Positions 45,447 through 55,236 of a DNA stretch of 64,000 nt are shown one piece after another (position 1 is the stretch's first letter; every line of letters begins with the position of its first letter). Made by a program: the position numbers and the translations under genes. The stretch is taken from positions 186,001 through 250,000 of the forward strand of contig NZ_BSVC01000003.1 in assembly GCF_030269905.1 (NCBI RefSeq). The letters are read 5' to 3'. The DNA comes from Pelosinus sp. IPA-1 (lineage in GTDB: Bacteria > Bacillota > Negativicutes > DSM-13327). The notes under the pieces were generated by a model. The model was not told where the DNA came from and made no database searches. It saw only the letters and a program-made list of their open reading frames with translations.

Positions 45447-46150
45447 TGCTTAATCTTATAAAATATGAAATAAGAGGAAAGTTTTTAACCATCCTTGGCA
45501 TTAGTCTTACGGTTATAATGGGAAATCTCCTCCTGATGACAAAGATCGATTCCTGGCAAGTCGGGGCTTCTGTACTATCAGGAGTTATTGGAATTGGTGC
45601 CCTAATCGTTATGTTTTTATCCTCACTAACACTAATGAGTGATTACCTATATAATGAGCAAGGATACTTGTTATTTACCCTTCCGCAAACAGGTTTATCT
45701 ATAATGGTTTCTAGATTAGTAGCTGCTGTAATGCAAATAAGCATTGTTACGATTGTGTCCTTACTGATGTTCTGCCTACTTGATCAAGGAAGAATGTTTA
45801 ATATCATTATGCATAACAGTGAGGTATCTGAGTTACTGTATTCTTTACTTATGTTTCTATGGTCCATTGTTTCAGCTTTAACATTTATATATTTTTGTAT
45901 GGTAGTTGGCAAAATCGCCTTGCGAGGAAAAAAGGTAGGGAAAATAGGTTCCTTTATCATCTTCTTTGTATTTAGTATGGTAAGGAATGGGTTAACATTG
46001 ATGATTTCAAACATTTTTCCACAAATAATCCAATTACATTCCTTTACTACTGTTACGGTTAATGTGGGGATGACTATCTTTGATATCGTTACCTTTGCCA
46101 TATTATTAATGGCTACTTCCTATTTACTAGAGCACAAGGTAGATCTATAA
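45446..46150 (+). CDS. ABC transporter permease
   Basis: 234 residues with six hydrophobic helices (about 14-32, 38-63, 85-110, 125-152, 165-190 and 205-228), typical of ABC-2-type permeases paired with YtrB-like ATPases. It begins in the TAATG overlap with the ATPase gene. Its stop codon TAA lies at the very start of repeat B copy 2, so the repeat abuts the gene. Confidence 0.85.
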   Translation: MLNLIKYEIRGKFLTILGISLTVIMGNLLLMTKIDSWQVGASVLSGVIGIGALIVMFLSSLTLMSDYLYNEQGYLLFTLPQTGLSIMVSRLVAAVMQISIVTIVSLLMFCLLDQGRMFNIIMHNSEVSELLYSLLMFLWSIVSALTFIYFCMVVGKIALRGKKVGKIGSFIIFFVFSMVRNGLTLMISNIFPQIIQLHSFTTVTVNVGMTIFDIVTFAILLMATSYLLEHKVDL

Positions 46151-46382
46151 AGAAGACTTGATTCAGATGGAGTTTTAACTCCATCTGAATTTTAGTCGCA
46201 CTTATCCAGGGACTTAGCCGCTCTTAACTCCCACTTATATAAGTGAGCCTTGGGTCCGGAGACCCTTAGAGCGAACTTATTTCGAGTTTACAGCCTGTTT
46301 TCCTGACCGTCAAGGGCAGGGAATTACAGACTGTTAGCGAGATGAAGATGGGAGTCTTAGAGCGGTTTAGTCATCGGATAAA
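46147..46382 (+). ncRNA. Structured dispersed repeat B, copy 2 (possible non-coding RNA)
   Basis: Matches 36713-36945 along its length (shared start ATAAAGAAGACTTGATTCAG; shared end TTAGTCATCGGAT). The closing stem is clearer here: TTATCC, CCGCTC and ACTCCC pair with GGGAGT, GAGCGG and GGATAA. The apical hairpin is GGGTC-CGGA-GACCC. It begins on the stop codon of the permease gene, so its first hairpin may also serve as that operon's terminator. Confidence 0.6.
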
Positions 46383-46411
46383 AAAGGTTACACATAAGAG
46401 TTAGTAAAAAG

Positions 46412-46453
46412 ACGCTGATCGATAGACAAAGGAATTGTTCTATCGATCAGCGT
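46412..46453. terminator. Bidirectional hairpin ahead of the convergent MBL gene
   Basis: A perfect 14-bp stem ACGCTGATCGATAG/CTATCGATCAGCGT lies 14 nt from the minus-strand stop. Confidence 0.75.
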
Positions 46454-46467
46454 TCTTATCTATTATT

Positions 46468-47376
46468 TTATTTCCACCAGAAGGTTTTAGGATATTCGGC
46501 AGCCATAAAGTTAACGATCTCCCCAATTCGAGGTGTTGAAATGGTAACATTTCTATCAAGAGCTGCTTTTGTTGCACGCTCAATCGGTTCTATCCAATCA
46601 TGAAAGGCCAAACTAAAAGCGGCCCAGTGAATCGGAATCATCAATTTGCCTTTCAGATCAAGATGGGCCTGTACTGATTCTTCTGGCAACATATGAATAG
46701 CAGCCCAGCGTTTATCATATTGGCCGCACTCCATTAACGTCAAATCAAATGGTCCATATTTTTCACCAATTGCTGCAAAGTGAGGGCCGTAACCACCATC
46801 CCCGCTAAAAAAAACTCGTGTTTGTTTACCTACAATCGTCCAAGAACACCATAATGTTTTATTACGATCAAATAACCCTCTGCCTGAAAAATGCTGCGCG
46901 GGTGTACAAGCCAATGTTAGTCCAGCGAAGTCCACTTTATCCCACCAGTTACATTCTCTGATCTTTTCTTGAGCAATTCCCCAGCTTTTTAAACGACTTC
47001 CGACTCCAGAAGGAACGCAGAATTGACTGGTTTTGTTCTTAAGTAGCATGATCGAGTGGTAATCCATATGGTCATAGTGATCATGGGACAGAATAATAAC
47101 ATCAATAGGTGGCAGCAACTCTGGTTTGATAGGTAAGACTTTGCTAAAACGCTTACCTCCGACGAAGGGGAAGGGGGAAGGTGAATCTGCAAATGTAGGA
47201 TCTAATAATAGCCTCTTTCCTTCTATTTCTAATAACAAAGCAGAATGACCAAACCAGATAACTTTTGCTTGTTTATTAGAAGTTAGGGCGTTTATATCCA
47301 ATGGTTCTACCGGGATTGCTTTATGTGGTTTTTTTCTTGGATTTGCTTTAAATAAGTCTCTAATTATTGTTAACAT
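46468..47376 (-). CDS. MBL-fold metal-dependent hydrolase (NAPE-PLD/UlaG-like)
   Basis: 302 residues. It carries the metallo-beta-lactamase motif SHDHYDHMD, the preceding GHSALLLEIEGKRLLLDP strand pair, and later metal ligands in PAQHFSGRG, FSGDGGYGPH and IPIHWAAFSLAFHDW. This set is typical of the NAPE-PLD-like subgroup, which hydrolyses phosphodiester or lactone bonds. Its substrate in bacteria is generally unknown. It stands alone on the minus strand. Confidence 0.88.
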   Translation of the reverse strand: MLTIIRDLFKANPRKKPHKAIPVEPLDINALTSNKQAKVIWFGHSALLLEIEGKRLLLDPTFADSPSPFPFVGGKRFSKVLPIKPELLPPIDVIILSHDHYDHMDYHSIMLLKNKTSQFCVPSGVGSRLKSWGIAQEKIRECNWWDKVDFAGLTLACTPAQHFSGRGLFDRNKTLWCSWTIVGKQTRVFFSGDGGYGPHFAAIGEKYGPFDLTLMECGQYDKRWAAIHMLPEESVQAHLDLKGKLMIPIHWAAFSLAFHDWIEPIERATKAALDRNVTISTPRIGEIVNFMAAEYPKTFWWK

Positions 47377-47771
47377 TTACGTTATCTCCATCTCTTAGTG
47401 TAATTTGATAGTTAGATAAATACTGAAAAATAGAATCGAATAGCTTTAAAGTGAGGTTCACCTATATGTTGAATTAGTAGGATTTAATTTTACAGCTTAT
47501 TGCTATGCTATATTTCGAAAAGTATCGAAGTGATGTTATTATATTTTATTTTATCTTCAATTTATTGTCAATAGTATAAACGGTAGCCTATTAAAGCTGA
47601 CTAATAGGGGAACGGGAGTATTATCCCCATCCTAGAGGAATAATATAATAGAGCAGCTTCTTGTATAGTAGTCGGTATATAAAAGGATCCTATAGTACAA
47701 ATAAGTACATACTTGTTATTTATTCTTTCTGTAGATATGATTACAACATAGAATAAAAAGGAGTGTGAAGC
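47377..47771. other. Intergenic region between divergent genes
   Basis: AT-rich, presumably holding both promoters. Small inverted repeats (CTATTA...TAATAG near 47588, GGGGAACGGGAGTATTATCCCC near 47608) are too weak to call. No gene seen. Confidence 0.4.
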
Positions 47772-48761
47772 ATGAGTAAGTTATTGGATGAGATAGTCAT
47801 AAGAGGAAAGAAAATAAAAAACAGAATTGTTATGCCTCCGATGATGTGCTTTTCCTTTAAAGGCGATAATGGGGGAATGTACGGCGAACAGTATGTTGAT
47901 CACTATACGAGAAGAGCCAAAGGCGGTACAGGCTTGATCATCGTACAAGCAACTTCTGCTCTGGGTGCAGCAAAGCAGCTTGATGTTTGGAGTGATGAAG
48001 AGATGAAACCGCTGGAAACAATCGCTCACAACTGCCACAACTATGGAGCTGCTGTAATGATGCAACTTTCTTACGGCGATATAAACATTAATGAATTATC
48101 GGTAGAAGAAATACATACGATGCAGTTAGACTGTATTGCTGCCGCTTCACGAGCGAAACAGGCAGGGTTTGACGGTGTTGAATATCACTTTGCTCATGGA
48201 TATACGTTATGCAGATTTTTAGATCCAATATCAAACACAAGAACGGATAGCTATGGTGGGATTTTAGAAAACCGAGTACGCTTTTTAACTGAAATACTTC
48301 CTCAGATTCGTGTGGAAGTTGGCGAAGAATTCATTGTGAGTATTCGAATGGGTGGAAATATCCCTGATGTAGCAGGAGCAATTAAAGTAGCCAAGGTATT
48401 TGAAGAGGCAGGAATAGACCTGCTTCATGTTTCATTTGGTATGGAAGAGCCTAACAATACTGTGCCAGATGATTTCATCTGTAGTACTATCGCATTTAAT
48501 GGTAGCGAGATTAAAAAGCATGTCAACATACCAGTAATTGCAGTGTCAGAAATATTTACAGCCGAGCAAGCAAAGTTCTTAGTAGAAAATGAATATGTGG
48601 ATTTTGTAGCTATAGGCAGGGGTATCTTTGCCGATGAAAATTGGGCAAATAAAGTTCTTGCAAATGAGTCGATTCAGCAGTGCCGTAACTGTGGTGGTAC
48701 TATCAGAAAATGTTTATGGTTTTCTGATCATACCAAATGCCCTGCCCAAATGAGTAGTTGA
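47772..48761 (+). CDS. NADH:flavin oxidoreductase, Old Yellow Enzyme family
   Basis: 329 residues, an FMN TIM barrel. The signature reads FAHGYTLCRFLDPISNTRTD then SYGGILENRVRFL, with RIVMPPMM near the start, DLLHVSFG later and FVAIGRGIFADENW near the end. A C-terminal Cys cluster (CRNCGGTIRKC) recalls the Fe-S-containing 2-enoate-reductase branch, but the large C-terminal FAD domain is absent. It reduces activated C=C bonds or related electrophiles. The flavodoxin-fold gene 38 nt downstream may be co-transcribed. Confidence 0.9.
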   Translation: MSKLLDEIVIRGKKIKNRIVMPPMMCFSFKGDNGGMYGEQYVDHYTRRAKGGTGLIIVQATSALGAAKQLDVWSDEEMKPLETIAHNCHNYGAAVMMQLSYGDININELSVEEIHTMQLDCIAAASRAKQAGFDGVEYHFAHGYTLCRFLDPISNTRTDSYGGILENRVRFLTEILPQIRVEVGEEFIVSIRMGGNIPDVAGAIKVAKVFEEAGIDLLHVSFGMEEPNNTVPDDFICSTIAFNGSEIKKHVNIPVIAVSEIFTAEQAKFLVENEYVDFVAIGRGIFADENWANKVLANESIQQCRNCGGTIRKCLWFSDHTKCPAQMSS

Positions 48762-48799
48762 TGGGCTAATCAATATAAGAACATGAATTGGAGGACTTT

Positions 48800-49444
48800 A
48801 TGAAAATAATAGCAATTAACGGAAGCCCGAGGAAAACTTGGAATACTGCTACACTCTTAAATAAAGCACTGGAAGGGGCAGCATCCCAAGGAGCAGAAAC
48901 GGAACTGATTCATCTTTATGACCTCAATTATAAAGGCTGTATCAGCTGTTTTGCATGCAAAACCAAAGATGGTAAAAGTTATGGTAGATGTCCAATACCC
49001 GATGACCTAGCATCAGTTTTTCAAAAAGTGGAGAAAGCGGATGCTGTTATTTTAGGATCTCCAATCTATTTGGGAAGGGTAACTGGTGAAATGGCAGCAT
49101 TTCTAGATCGTTTTCTATTTCAATATTCGGCATATACCAATCCTCCCCAATCACTTTTCCCCAAGGCGCTGCCCGCAGGATTTGTTTATACAATGAATGC
49201 AACTGAGGAGCAGGCAAAAGAATATGGTTATGGTCAACAGTTTATGATTAATGAAAATATGATGCGTCGCATATTTGGAAACGCAGAATCTCTTATTAGC
49301 TATGATACGTATCAGTTTAATGATTATTCAAAGGTGGTTGCACCAAGGTTTGATCCTGAGAAAAAGGCTCTAAGACGCGAAGAAGTATTTCCTAAGGATT
49401 GCAAAACAGCGTTTGACATGGGAGTAAGATTTGCAACGAAATGA
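48800..49444 (+). CDS. NAD(P)H-dependent FMN reductase / flavodoxin-fold protein
   Basis: 214 residues from ATG 48800 (GGAGG at 48790-48794; an in-frame TTG 12 nt earlier precedes that site). The FMN phosphate loop is INGSPRKTWNTATLL, with GSPIYLGRVTGEMAAFLDR as the second FMN contact. The Cys-rich GCISCFACKTKDGKSYGRC is typical of iron-sulfur-flavoprotein relatives, though only part of an Fe-S motif is present. It pairs with the Old Yellow Enzyme upstream, probably as a redox partner. Terminator follows. Confidence 0.88.
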   Translation: MKIIAINGSPRKTWNTATLLNKALEGAASQGAETELIHLYDLNYKGCISCFACKTKDGKSYGRCPIPDDLASVFQKVEKADAVILGSPIYLGRVTGEMAAFLDRFLFQYSAYTNPPQSLFPKALPAGFVYTMNATEEQAKEYGYGQQFMINENMMRRIFGNAESLISYDTYQFNDYSKVVAPRFDPEKKALRREEVFPKDCKTAFDMGVRFATK

Positions 49445-49464
49445 AAATATAAAAGTCATATAGA

Positions 49465-49505
49465 AGCCCGAGTCCGATATTTTATGCGGACTCGGGCTTT
49501 TTTTG
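49465..49505 (+). terminator. Terminator of the flavoenzyme operon
   Basis: A perfect GC-rich 12-bp stem AGCCCGAGTCCG/CGGACTCGGGCT is followed by a run of eight T. Confidence 0.92.
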
Positions 49506-49730
49506 CATACTTTGAAATTTAACTTTTCTTGGCTGAAATTCGCCTTATTAAGGTAATTTTTTTTGTCGCATAGTTATAAAATGTCACTCTTTTTAATATG
49601 CCAGCTGAAATGCCAATGCTCAAATCCCCTTTCGGTGATCGACCGCAGATTATCAAAACGGAAGATGCAGAAGATGTTCGTCTTCCTATTCAGGGAGAGG
49701 CGGTTCTTTTTTTTGCTATTTTTAAATAAA

Positions 49731-49821
49731 TCTGGGAATCTATACCTTTTGCTAGAGGTAATAAATTCAAAAACCGTTTATTCTATAAGGGAATTGAGTA
49801 GAGGAAGATAAATCTAAAGAA
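49731..49821. repeat. Dispersed repeat C, copy 1, left flank of the toxin island
   Basis: TCTGGGAATCTATACCTTTT and GCTAGAGGTA through to AGATAAATCTAAAGAACTT match 61310-61380 and 63878-63957 near the other end of the island. The hairpin ATCTATACCT/AGAGGTATAGAT of the other copies is partly spoiled here. A terminator-like stretch ending in TTTTTTTT precedes it. No gene is credible in 49506-49981. Confidence 0.7.
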
Positions 49822-49981
49822 CTTAGTTTTAAAATTAGGAAATATCTGGGATCCGTGAGTAGCAGTAAAAAATGATTCTTGTAATCTTGGGTCAGAGAAA
49901 GCAATAGTGCAAAAATCAAGCTGATTATTAAAGTAGACTATAGGATAAAACAGAGAATGAAAAAGTATGAGGAGTGTTTAG

Positions 49982-50731
49982 GTGTTAAAAGAAATAAATG
50001 AACAAGAATTTGGTGTAAGTGATGTGCTAGCAAAGACCTGGTCAGTGTATTGTAAACAATTTAAATTGATAACAGCAATGTTAATGACTCTTTTTTTGCC
50101 GAGTGTAATGATGAATTCTATTATAGTTGAGCAAGGTGGAAAGCTAGATTCGAAGAATGCAGTGTTGCTATTCGTATTCATAATGATAGGAATGGTTCTG
50201 AGTTCCACGGTAATGTTGGGGGTTGCCTTAGTTGTAGAGAACACGGTAAAGACTGATGAGAATCGAATGAATTGGAAAACGGTTCTTCGTAAGGCTTTTT
50301 CTAGATTAGGAAGTTACATAGGAACAAGCCTATTAGCATCATTAATATTGTTTGGACTTTCTTTGTTATTAGTAATTCCAGGGATAATTTGGACTTTATA
50401 TTATGTGTTTTTTATGCAAGTAGTTGTTTTACGTGGAATAGGTGGGAAAGCTGCCTTAGATTACAGTAAGTCCTTAGTCGAAGGACGTTGGTGGAAAGTA
50501 TTTTGGATATTGTTTGTGATAAGTTTAATATATATTGCAATGTCTTTTGGGCTCGGATTTGTATCATTTTTACTACCTGAAGTGATTAGAATGATATTTG
50601 GTATATGCATGTATGTTATTGTATTTGGATTTTATATTGTTGCAACAACGATTCTTTTTCTTAACTTAGATTATACAAGCAAGAAGAATAGGAATGAAAC
50701 AATAGAGTTGGATGGTAGGGCAGAAATGTAG
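49982..50731 (+). CDS. Hypothetical membrane protein
   Basis: 249 residues from GTG 49982 (GAGGAG upstream). About six hydrophobic helices (33-50, 60-85, 115-135, 140-160, 178-203 and 208-232) with a cytoplasmic N-terminus (LKEINEQEFGVSDVLAKTWSVYCKQFK) resemble the glycerophosphodiester phosphodiesterase-type or YIP1-like membrane domain seen in many Firmicute proteins. No catalytic site. It is the first gene inside the island, 43 nt before the DcrB-like gene; whether it works with the spike proteins is unclear. Confidence 0.6.
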   Translation: MLKEINEQEFGVSDVLAKTWSVYCKQFKLITAMLMTLFLPSVMMNSIIVEQGGKLDSKNAVLLFVFIMIGMVLSSTVMLGVALVVENTVKTDENRMNWKTVLRKAFSRLGSYIGTSLLASLILFGLSLLLVIPGIIWTLYYVFFMQVVVLRGIGGKAALDYSKSLVEGRWWKVFWILFVISLIYIAMSFGLGFVSFLLPEVIRMIFGICMYVIVFGFYIVATTILFLNLDYTSKKNRNETIELDGRAEM

Positions 50732-50774
50732 CTAAAAAGCTAGGTAATACATTAAGAGTGAGGAGGCAGAGATT

Positions 50775-51443
50775 ATGACCCGCGAATATCTGGATGAAAA
50801 AATTCTAAGAGTACGTAAACAAATAGCGGATGTAGCAGTGGAAGAGACTACAGAAGCAACCCTAGCTGCAGAAATAGCAGCCCAGAAGATCACAGAAGGA
50901 CAAGCAACTATCTATGGTGAAAGCGTGCAATTTGTTCCACGGAAATTCTTTGATAATAAGCTGGAAATCATTTTACCTCAAAATTGGATGGATTTGCCGC
51001 TGGAATTAGCCAAACTTAAATATCCCTATGAAGGCAGGCCGCCTATTATTCTAAGCGATCCAACGACAGCCATCAACGTTACGATTAACCATACTATCAA
51101 TTTGCTTCGGCAAGGTGAAGGAGAAATAGCTAGTTTTGCTGATGATATGATAACGATGACGAATAAAGCCACGAAAGCTAGGTTTTTTGAAGATGGGCTG
51201 GTCAAAACGGATAATGGCCTCTGGGTAGCGTGGTATGACTTTTCTGTGCCTGGTTTAGGTGAGGACCTTTATAACTTCGTTCTCTGTACATCCCTGGAGA
51301 ATAGAGCACTAATAGTAAGCCTCAATTGTCCAGACAAACAAAAGACCCGATGGAAACCCCTTGCACTGGATATTCTGCATACCATTAAAATTACCAGTCG
51401 AGACATTGAAAAGTCAGATAGTGAAATGGAGGAAGAGATATGA
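50775..51443 (+). CDS. DcrB/DUF1795-like protein linked to VgrG
   Basis: 222 residues. The helical N-terminus (1-45) precedes a DcrB-like alpha/beta domain (VPRKFFDNKLEIILPQNWMD, LAKLKYPYEGRPPIILSD, ending WKPLALDILHTIKI). In type VI secretion clusters, DUF1795 (Eag) proteins are chaperones that load effectors onto the spike, so a loading role here is inferred. AGGAGG supports ATG 50775. Its last codon overlaps the VgrG-like gene start (ATGA), so the two are made together. Confidence 0.75.
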   Translation: MTREYLDEKILRVRKQIADVAVEETTEATLAAEIAAQKITEGQATIYGESVQFVPRKFFDNKLEIILPQNWMDLPLELAKLKYPYEGRPPIILSDPTTAINVTINHTINLLRQGEGEIASFADDMITMTNKATKARFFEDGLVKTDNGLWVAWYDFSVPGLGEDLYNFVLCTSLENRALIVSLNCPDKQKTRWKPLALDILHTIKITSRDIEKSDSEMEEEI

Positions 51444-53404
51444 ATATAAAGCAAGGCTTCCCATCTATTCCCTCCATTTCATCTATGGCCGGATCTAACA
51501 CAACTTTGGGCAGCAAAATGGCAGCACTGGGAAAAAATGATCTGAGCAATATATCGGGTTTTGTCCAATCAGCTTCTGGTTTGGGACTCATGAAAGATGA
51601 AAACGCAGTTCCATTAACAAACTTTTTGAAAACTGCTGCTGATACTGGTGCTCTGAGTAGTGGCAAACTTACGTCGACAGCCGTAAACGACTGTCTTATC
51701 AGTGCTGTAAACGACGGAGTACTTTCACAAGGTATGGCAGATATGAACAAAGCCGCCACACTGATTTCTAGTGCTAAATCTCTTGGCCTAAATGCTGCCA
51801 ATATAATAAACCACTTACCCAGTATTCTGGATAAAGCTAAAAAACAAGGTATCCTTCCCCAAAAGGACTCATCAACAGAAGAAAAACAAGAAGAGAAAGG
51901 CGGACCGCCTCCGTCAGTGGGGCCGTCCATTACCAGTCATAAAATTCGTTTTGAACCGTATGAACTGGCGGATATCTTAGAAGTTCAAATGTTTCAGACT
52001 ATTAATCAACATGCCAAACTATATATCAGAGGAGTTCTTGCTCCTTCTGCCGAGCAAAAAGATGGTGACCAGCCAGCAAAAGCGGAGGATCAAACTATTC
52101 AAGATACAAACGCTGGAAAAGCGGCCGCCCTATACAGTGTTGATGAAGAAGGAAATATTGAACGTCTTTTTCAGGGACTTATTCTAAATGTGAAACAAAC
52201 ACAGACCAGTGAACTAAAATACATTGAAGCCGAAATTGTTAGTCCAAGCTATGTTTTGGATATAAAGAAAAATAGCCGATCCTTCCAACAGACTACTGCT
52301 AGTTATGATGACATTATTCAACAGGTTACTGAGGGACAAATTAACGTTAAAAATTGTGAAGATACGAAACAGACAGGAAAACTGATTGTCCAGTACAAAG
52401 AAACGGACTGGGAGTTTTTAAAACGTATGGCATCTCACTTTAACACGGGGCTGGTGCCGGTAGCCAATTCTGACGAGGCGCAGCTTTATTTTGGTGTATC
52501 CATAGGCCAGGAAGCCAAAGAAATCAAAGTTGCTGCCTATAGTGTACAAAAGAACCTAGGGGATTATCAGACCGTTCAAGCCAATGATGTTACCCATTCA
52601 AATCCCAGCCTGGACGATACCGATTTCATTACTTACCGAATAGATAGCTTTGACCGACTGGCCATAGGTGATGCTGTGAGTTTTCTGAATCATACCCTCT
52701 ATGTCCGGGAGATTGCCGCAGTATTGGAACAAGGCATTATCAAATATAGCTATACCCTAGTAAGCAAAATAGGATTAGTGCAAAAGGATCTTTTTAACGA
52801 AGAACTTATTGGCGTATCGTTAATGGCTCAGGTCAAAGTAATAACAAAAGACAAAGTCCAAGCTCATATTGTGGAAATTGATCCAGAATGGGATGGCAAT
52901 GCTGACTGGTATTTCCCCTATTCCACTGTCTTTTCTTCACCTGATGGCAGCGGGTGGTATTGTATGCCGGAACCCGGTGACACGGTACACATACACTTTC
53001 CCAATCACAAGGAAGAAGATTCTGTAGCTGCAAGCTCTGTCAACAGTGATCAGTCCTTAGCTGGGCAAAGCCGTGATAAAGACGACGACGAGCCCCGTTC
53101 TGATCCAGACCAAAAATCCTTCAGTAACAAATATGGCAAAGAAGTATTGTTTACACCGGACGGTATCTATATCACCAATAAAGCAGGCCAAATCTTTATT
53201 AACCTAACTGACGCTGATGGTATCACCATTGTCAGTGAAAAAGATATTACCATCAATGCGAAAGAAAACATCTATCTTAAAGCTGATAAAGAACTTCTGA
53301 TTACAGCAGGCGAAAGCCTTACATTAAAAGGTCGCACGTCCACCATAACGATGGACAAGGAAAACATTATAAAAATACAAGGTGACAAAGTGAAGACAAA
53401 CTAA
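51440..53404 (+). CDS. VgrG-like contractile-injection spike protein, first copy
   Basis: 654 residues. A novel helical Ser/Ala-rich N-terminal extension (about 1-165, with repeated LGLM/SLGLNAAN and SGKLT segments) precedes a VgrG/gpD-type domain (HKIRFEPYELADILEVQMF, then the ETDWEFLKRMASHF signature). A gp5-like OB region (WYFPYSTVFS..GWYCMPEPGD) and a C-terminal beta-helix of short repeats (ITIVSEKDITINAKENIYLK) follow. VgrG trimers form the tip of type VI or related injection machines. No sheath or baseplate genes are in the window. Confidence 0.88.
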   Translation: MNIKQGFPSIPSISSMAGSNTTLGSKMAALGKNDLSNISGFVQSASGLGLMKDENAVPLTNFLKTAADTGALSSGKLTSTAVNDCLISAVNDGVLSQGMADMNKAATLISSAKSLGLNAANIINHLPSILDKAKKQGILPQKDSSTEEKQEEKGGPPPSVGPSITSHKIRFEPYELADILEVQMFQTINQHAKLYIRGVLAPSAEQKDGDQPAKAEDQTIQDTNAGKAAALYSVDEEGNIERLFQGLILNVKQTQTSELKYIEAEIVSPSYVLDIKKNSRSFQQTTASYDDIIQQVTEGQINVKNCEDTKQTGKLIVQYKETDWEFLKRMASHFNTGLVPVANSDEAQLYFGVSIGQEAKEIKVAAYSVQKNLGDYQTVQANDVTHSNPSLDDTDFITYRIDSFDRLAIGDAVSFLNHTLYVREIAAVLEQGIIKYSYTLVSKIGLVQKDLFNEELIGVSLMAQVKVITKDKVQAHIVEIDPEWDGNADWYFPYSTVFSSPDGSGWYCMPEPGDTVHIHFPNHKEEDSVAASSVNSDQSLAGQSRDKDDDEPRSDPDQKSFSNKYGKEVLFTPDGIYITNKAGQIFINLTDADGITIVSEKDITINAKENIYLKADKELLITAGESLTLKGRTSTITMDKENIIKIQGDKVKTN

Positions 53405-53416
53405 CAGGAGGCGCGT

Positions 53417-54679
53417 ATGACAAGAGAAGAAGCACAACAGCATTTTTGGCAGACCTGCGCTCGAGATATGTGCAAACAGGCTCTAGAACAGGTCGACCAG
53501 TACTATCGTCAGCACAGAGACAGACTGGCGGAAGAGTTGGCAGCAACTTTTATAGAATTTTTCCGCCAAGTCCGCCAAATGCAGGATGCAGGGCAAAAAA
53601 AAACAGTGAGTTACCTTTGCTGCTCTATGTTGTACACAGCTCTCCTGCAGGAAAAACCAGTTTGGCGGCTGGATGCCTATGATAAAAATGGCTATAACGA
53701 TGAACAAGAATGTTCTCTTCGCTTTGATACTTCTTGGCTATTTAGCCCCTTGTATCAAACTTGCCGTAGATTGGAACAAGAACGAAAAAAATACGCCGGC
53801 AAAATCAACCCCTGCTATGTAGATACCATTAAACGTAGGCAGGCTTTTGCCTATCTTCCCTATATGATTTTAACGGCTCGGCAGGCATTAAAGCAGGCCG
53901 TGTTCAGTGAAGAATTTTCGGCTATCAATAAAGAGTCACGAGTCAACATCTGGGTGGGAGAATATAAGGATCTTAGTGAAACCGTGTACTCGTATGACGT
54001 AACCGTCAAAGACAGTGCAAATATCAAGAGATGGTTAGAGAAAAAGATCGAAGACAGCTACTTTGCCACTGTACTGAACGACCTTGATTTATCCCATGGA
54101 GACTATGAAGGCAATACCTTAAGCTACGCCCGACTGAATCACTGCCTACTAAAGCAAGTCAATCTTAGTGATACCTTACTATATGGTAGCGACTTTAGTC
54201 AGTGCGTCATAAATGACAGTGACTTTTCCTACAGTCAGATGAACGGTGCCATTTTTGATGACGCGATTATCAAAGGGACAACCTTTCTACAAAGTCGTGG
54301 CTCGCAAACAGACCTATATCATGAGGAAGGTACAGAAGAAGAAATGCTCATTGATATATTGGCAGGAGCAAGCTTTCATCATACGCAGATCACAGAAACG
54401 GACTTCTCTTACAGCGAACTTACAGGAGCTGATTTCAACGGAGCCAAGCTAGAACAGGTATCTTTTCGCTACAGCAGCCTGGATAAAACCAATTTTCAGG
54501 AAGCCATCTTGATTGGCTGTGACTTCAGCGGTGCCGACCTAAGCCATGCCCAACTGCAAAAAGCCGTCTTAATCAACTGCCGATTTGAAGATGCTGATCT
54601 TAGTGAGGCGAGGTTTCCTTCAGGTTGCCTCACTAGCATAAACCTGGACGAAGAACAAAAAAGGCAAATTAGTTCATAG
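53417..54679 (+). CDS. Pentapeptide-repeat protein of the spike island
   Basis: 420 residues. The first ~200 are a unique helical domain (AQQHFWQTCARDMCKQALEQ). The rest contains pentapeptide repeats of the A(D/N)LSx type forming a right-handed square beta-helix (YSELTGADFNGAKLEQVSF, LIGCDFSGADLSHAQLQ), broken by an insert near 290-315. Pentapeptide proteins often sit next to VgrG and DUF4280 genes as adaptors or effectors. Start ATG 53417 has AGGAGG 6 nt upstream. The role is inferred from position. Confidence 0.82.
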   Translation: MTREEAQQHFWQTCARDMCKQALEQVDQYYRQHRDRLAEELAATFIEFFRQVRQMQDAGQKKTVSYLCCSMLYTALLQEKPVWRLDAYDKNGYNDEQECSLRFDTSWLFSPLYQTCRRLEQERKKYAGKINPCYVDTIKRRQAFAYLPYMILTARQALKQAVFSEEFSAINKESRVNIWVGEYKDLSETVYSYDVTVKDSANIKRWLEKKIEDSYFATVLNDLDLSHGDYEGNTLSYARLNHCLLKQVNLSDTLLYGSDFSQCVINDSDFSYSQMNGAIFDDAIIKGTTFLQSRGSQTDLYHEEGTEEEMLIDILAGASFHHTQITETDFSYSELTGADFNGAKLEQVSFRYSSLDKTNFQEAILIGCDFSGADLSHAQLQKAVLINCRFEDADLSEARFPSGCLTSINLDEEQKRQISS

Positions 54680-54693
54680 ACAGGAGGCTCAAA

Positions 54694-55218
54694 ATGGAAT
54701 ACTTCATTCTTACCCAAGACACCCGGATTAATGGCCCGAGGGTACCGAAGGAACTCATCGAGATCGTTCCTAGAAAAATCACCAGCACAAAAAAAGATAT
54801 AAAAATAACAGAAGCGATGGCTTTTTCCCTCCATAACAGCGAGGACTGGGAATACAGTGCCATCATCGACCAGTCTGTTTATCTTGTAAACACCGGAGTG
54901 AAAAATATACTCGTGCAATATGATCGGAATATCCAATCTACCCCAGTAATGTTCAATGATATAAAAAAAATGGAGCAACACCTCTATTGGCTAATCGATG
55001 TAAAAATAGCAGACTGTTTAGCTTCTGAAACCGTCTTTCATCCAAACCATACCCTAAAAAAAATGGTGCTGGATGAGAAAAAGGTTAGGAGCATCCCTGT
55101 ATTTAGAATTGGTGGTATCCTGGAGGAATATTTTGTCGTTCGCCTTGACGTAGCCGAAAGTCTTCTACGACGGGAATTCTATGGGATTGGACTAAAACCA
55201 GTTCTAACCAATCAGTGA
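54694..55218 (+). CDS. Hypothetical protein of the spike island (Imm11/DUF1629-like)
   Basis: 174 residues, soluble. The start MEYFILTQDTRINGPRVPKE and the later IPVFRIGGILEEYFVVRLDVAESL resemble the Imm11/DUF1629 group, which occurs beside polymorphic-toxin and VgrG genes. No catalytic residues are apparent. It begins 14 nt after the pentapeptide gene (AGGAGG) and is followed by the PAAR-like gene, so it is made with the spike set. It may be an adaptor rather than immunity. Confidence 0.6.
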   Translation: MEYFILTQDTRINGPRVPKELIEIVPRKITSTKKDIKITEAMAFSLHNSEDWEYSAIIDQSVYLVNTGVKNILVQYDRNIQSTPVMFNDIKKMEQHLYWLIDVKIADCLASETVFHPNHTLKKMVLDEKKVRSIPVFRIGGILEEYFVVRLDVAESLLRREFYGIGLKPVLTNQ

Positions 55219-55236
55219 GCGAAGGAGTGAATGTAA

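Noticed and set aside
49563-49811. Plus-strand 82-codon frame at the left end of the toxin island
   Set aside because: It runs through a T-rich terminator-like stretch and repeat C; the sequence is non-protein-like.
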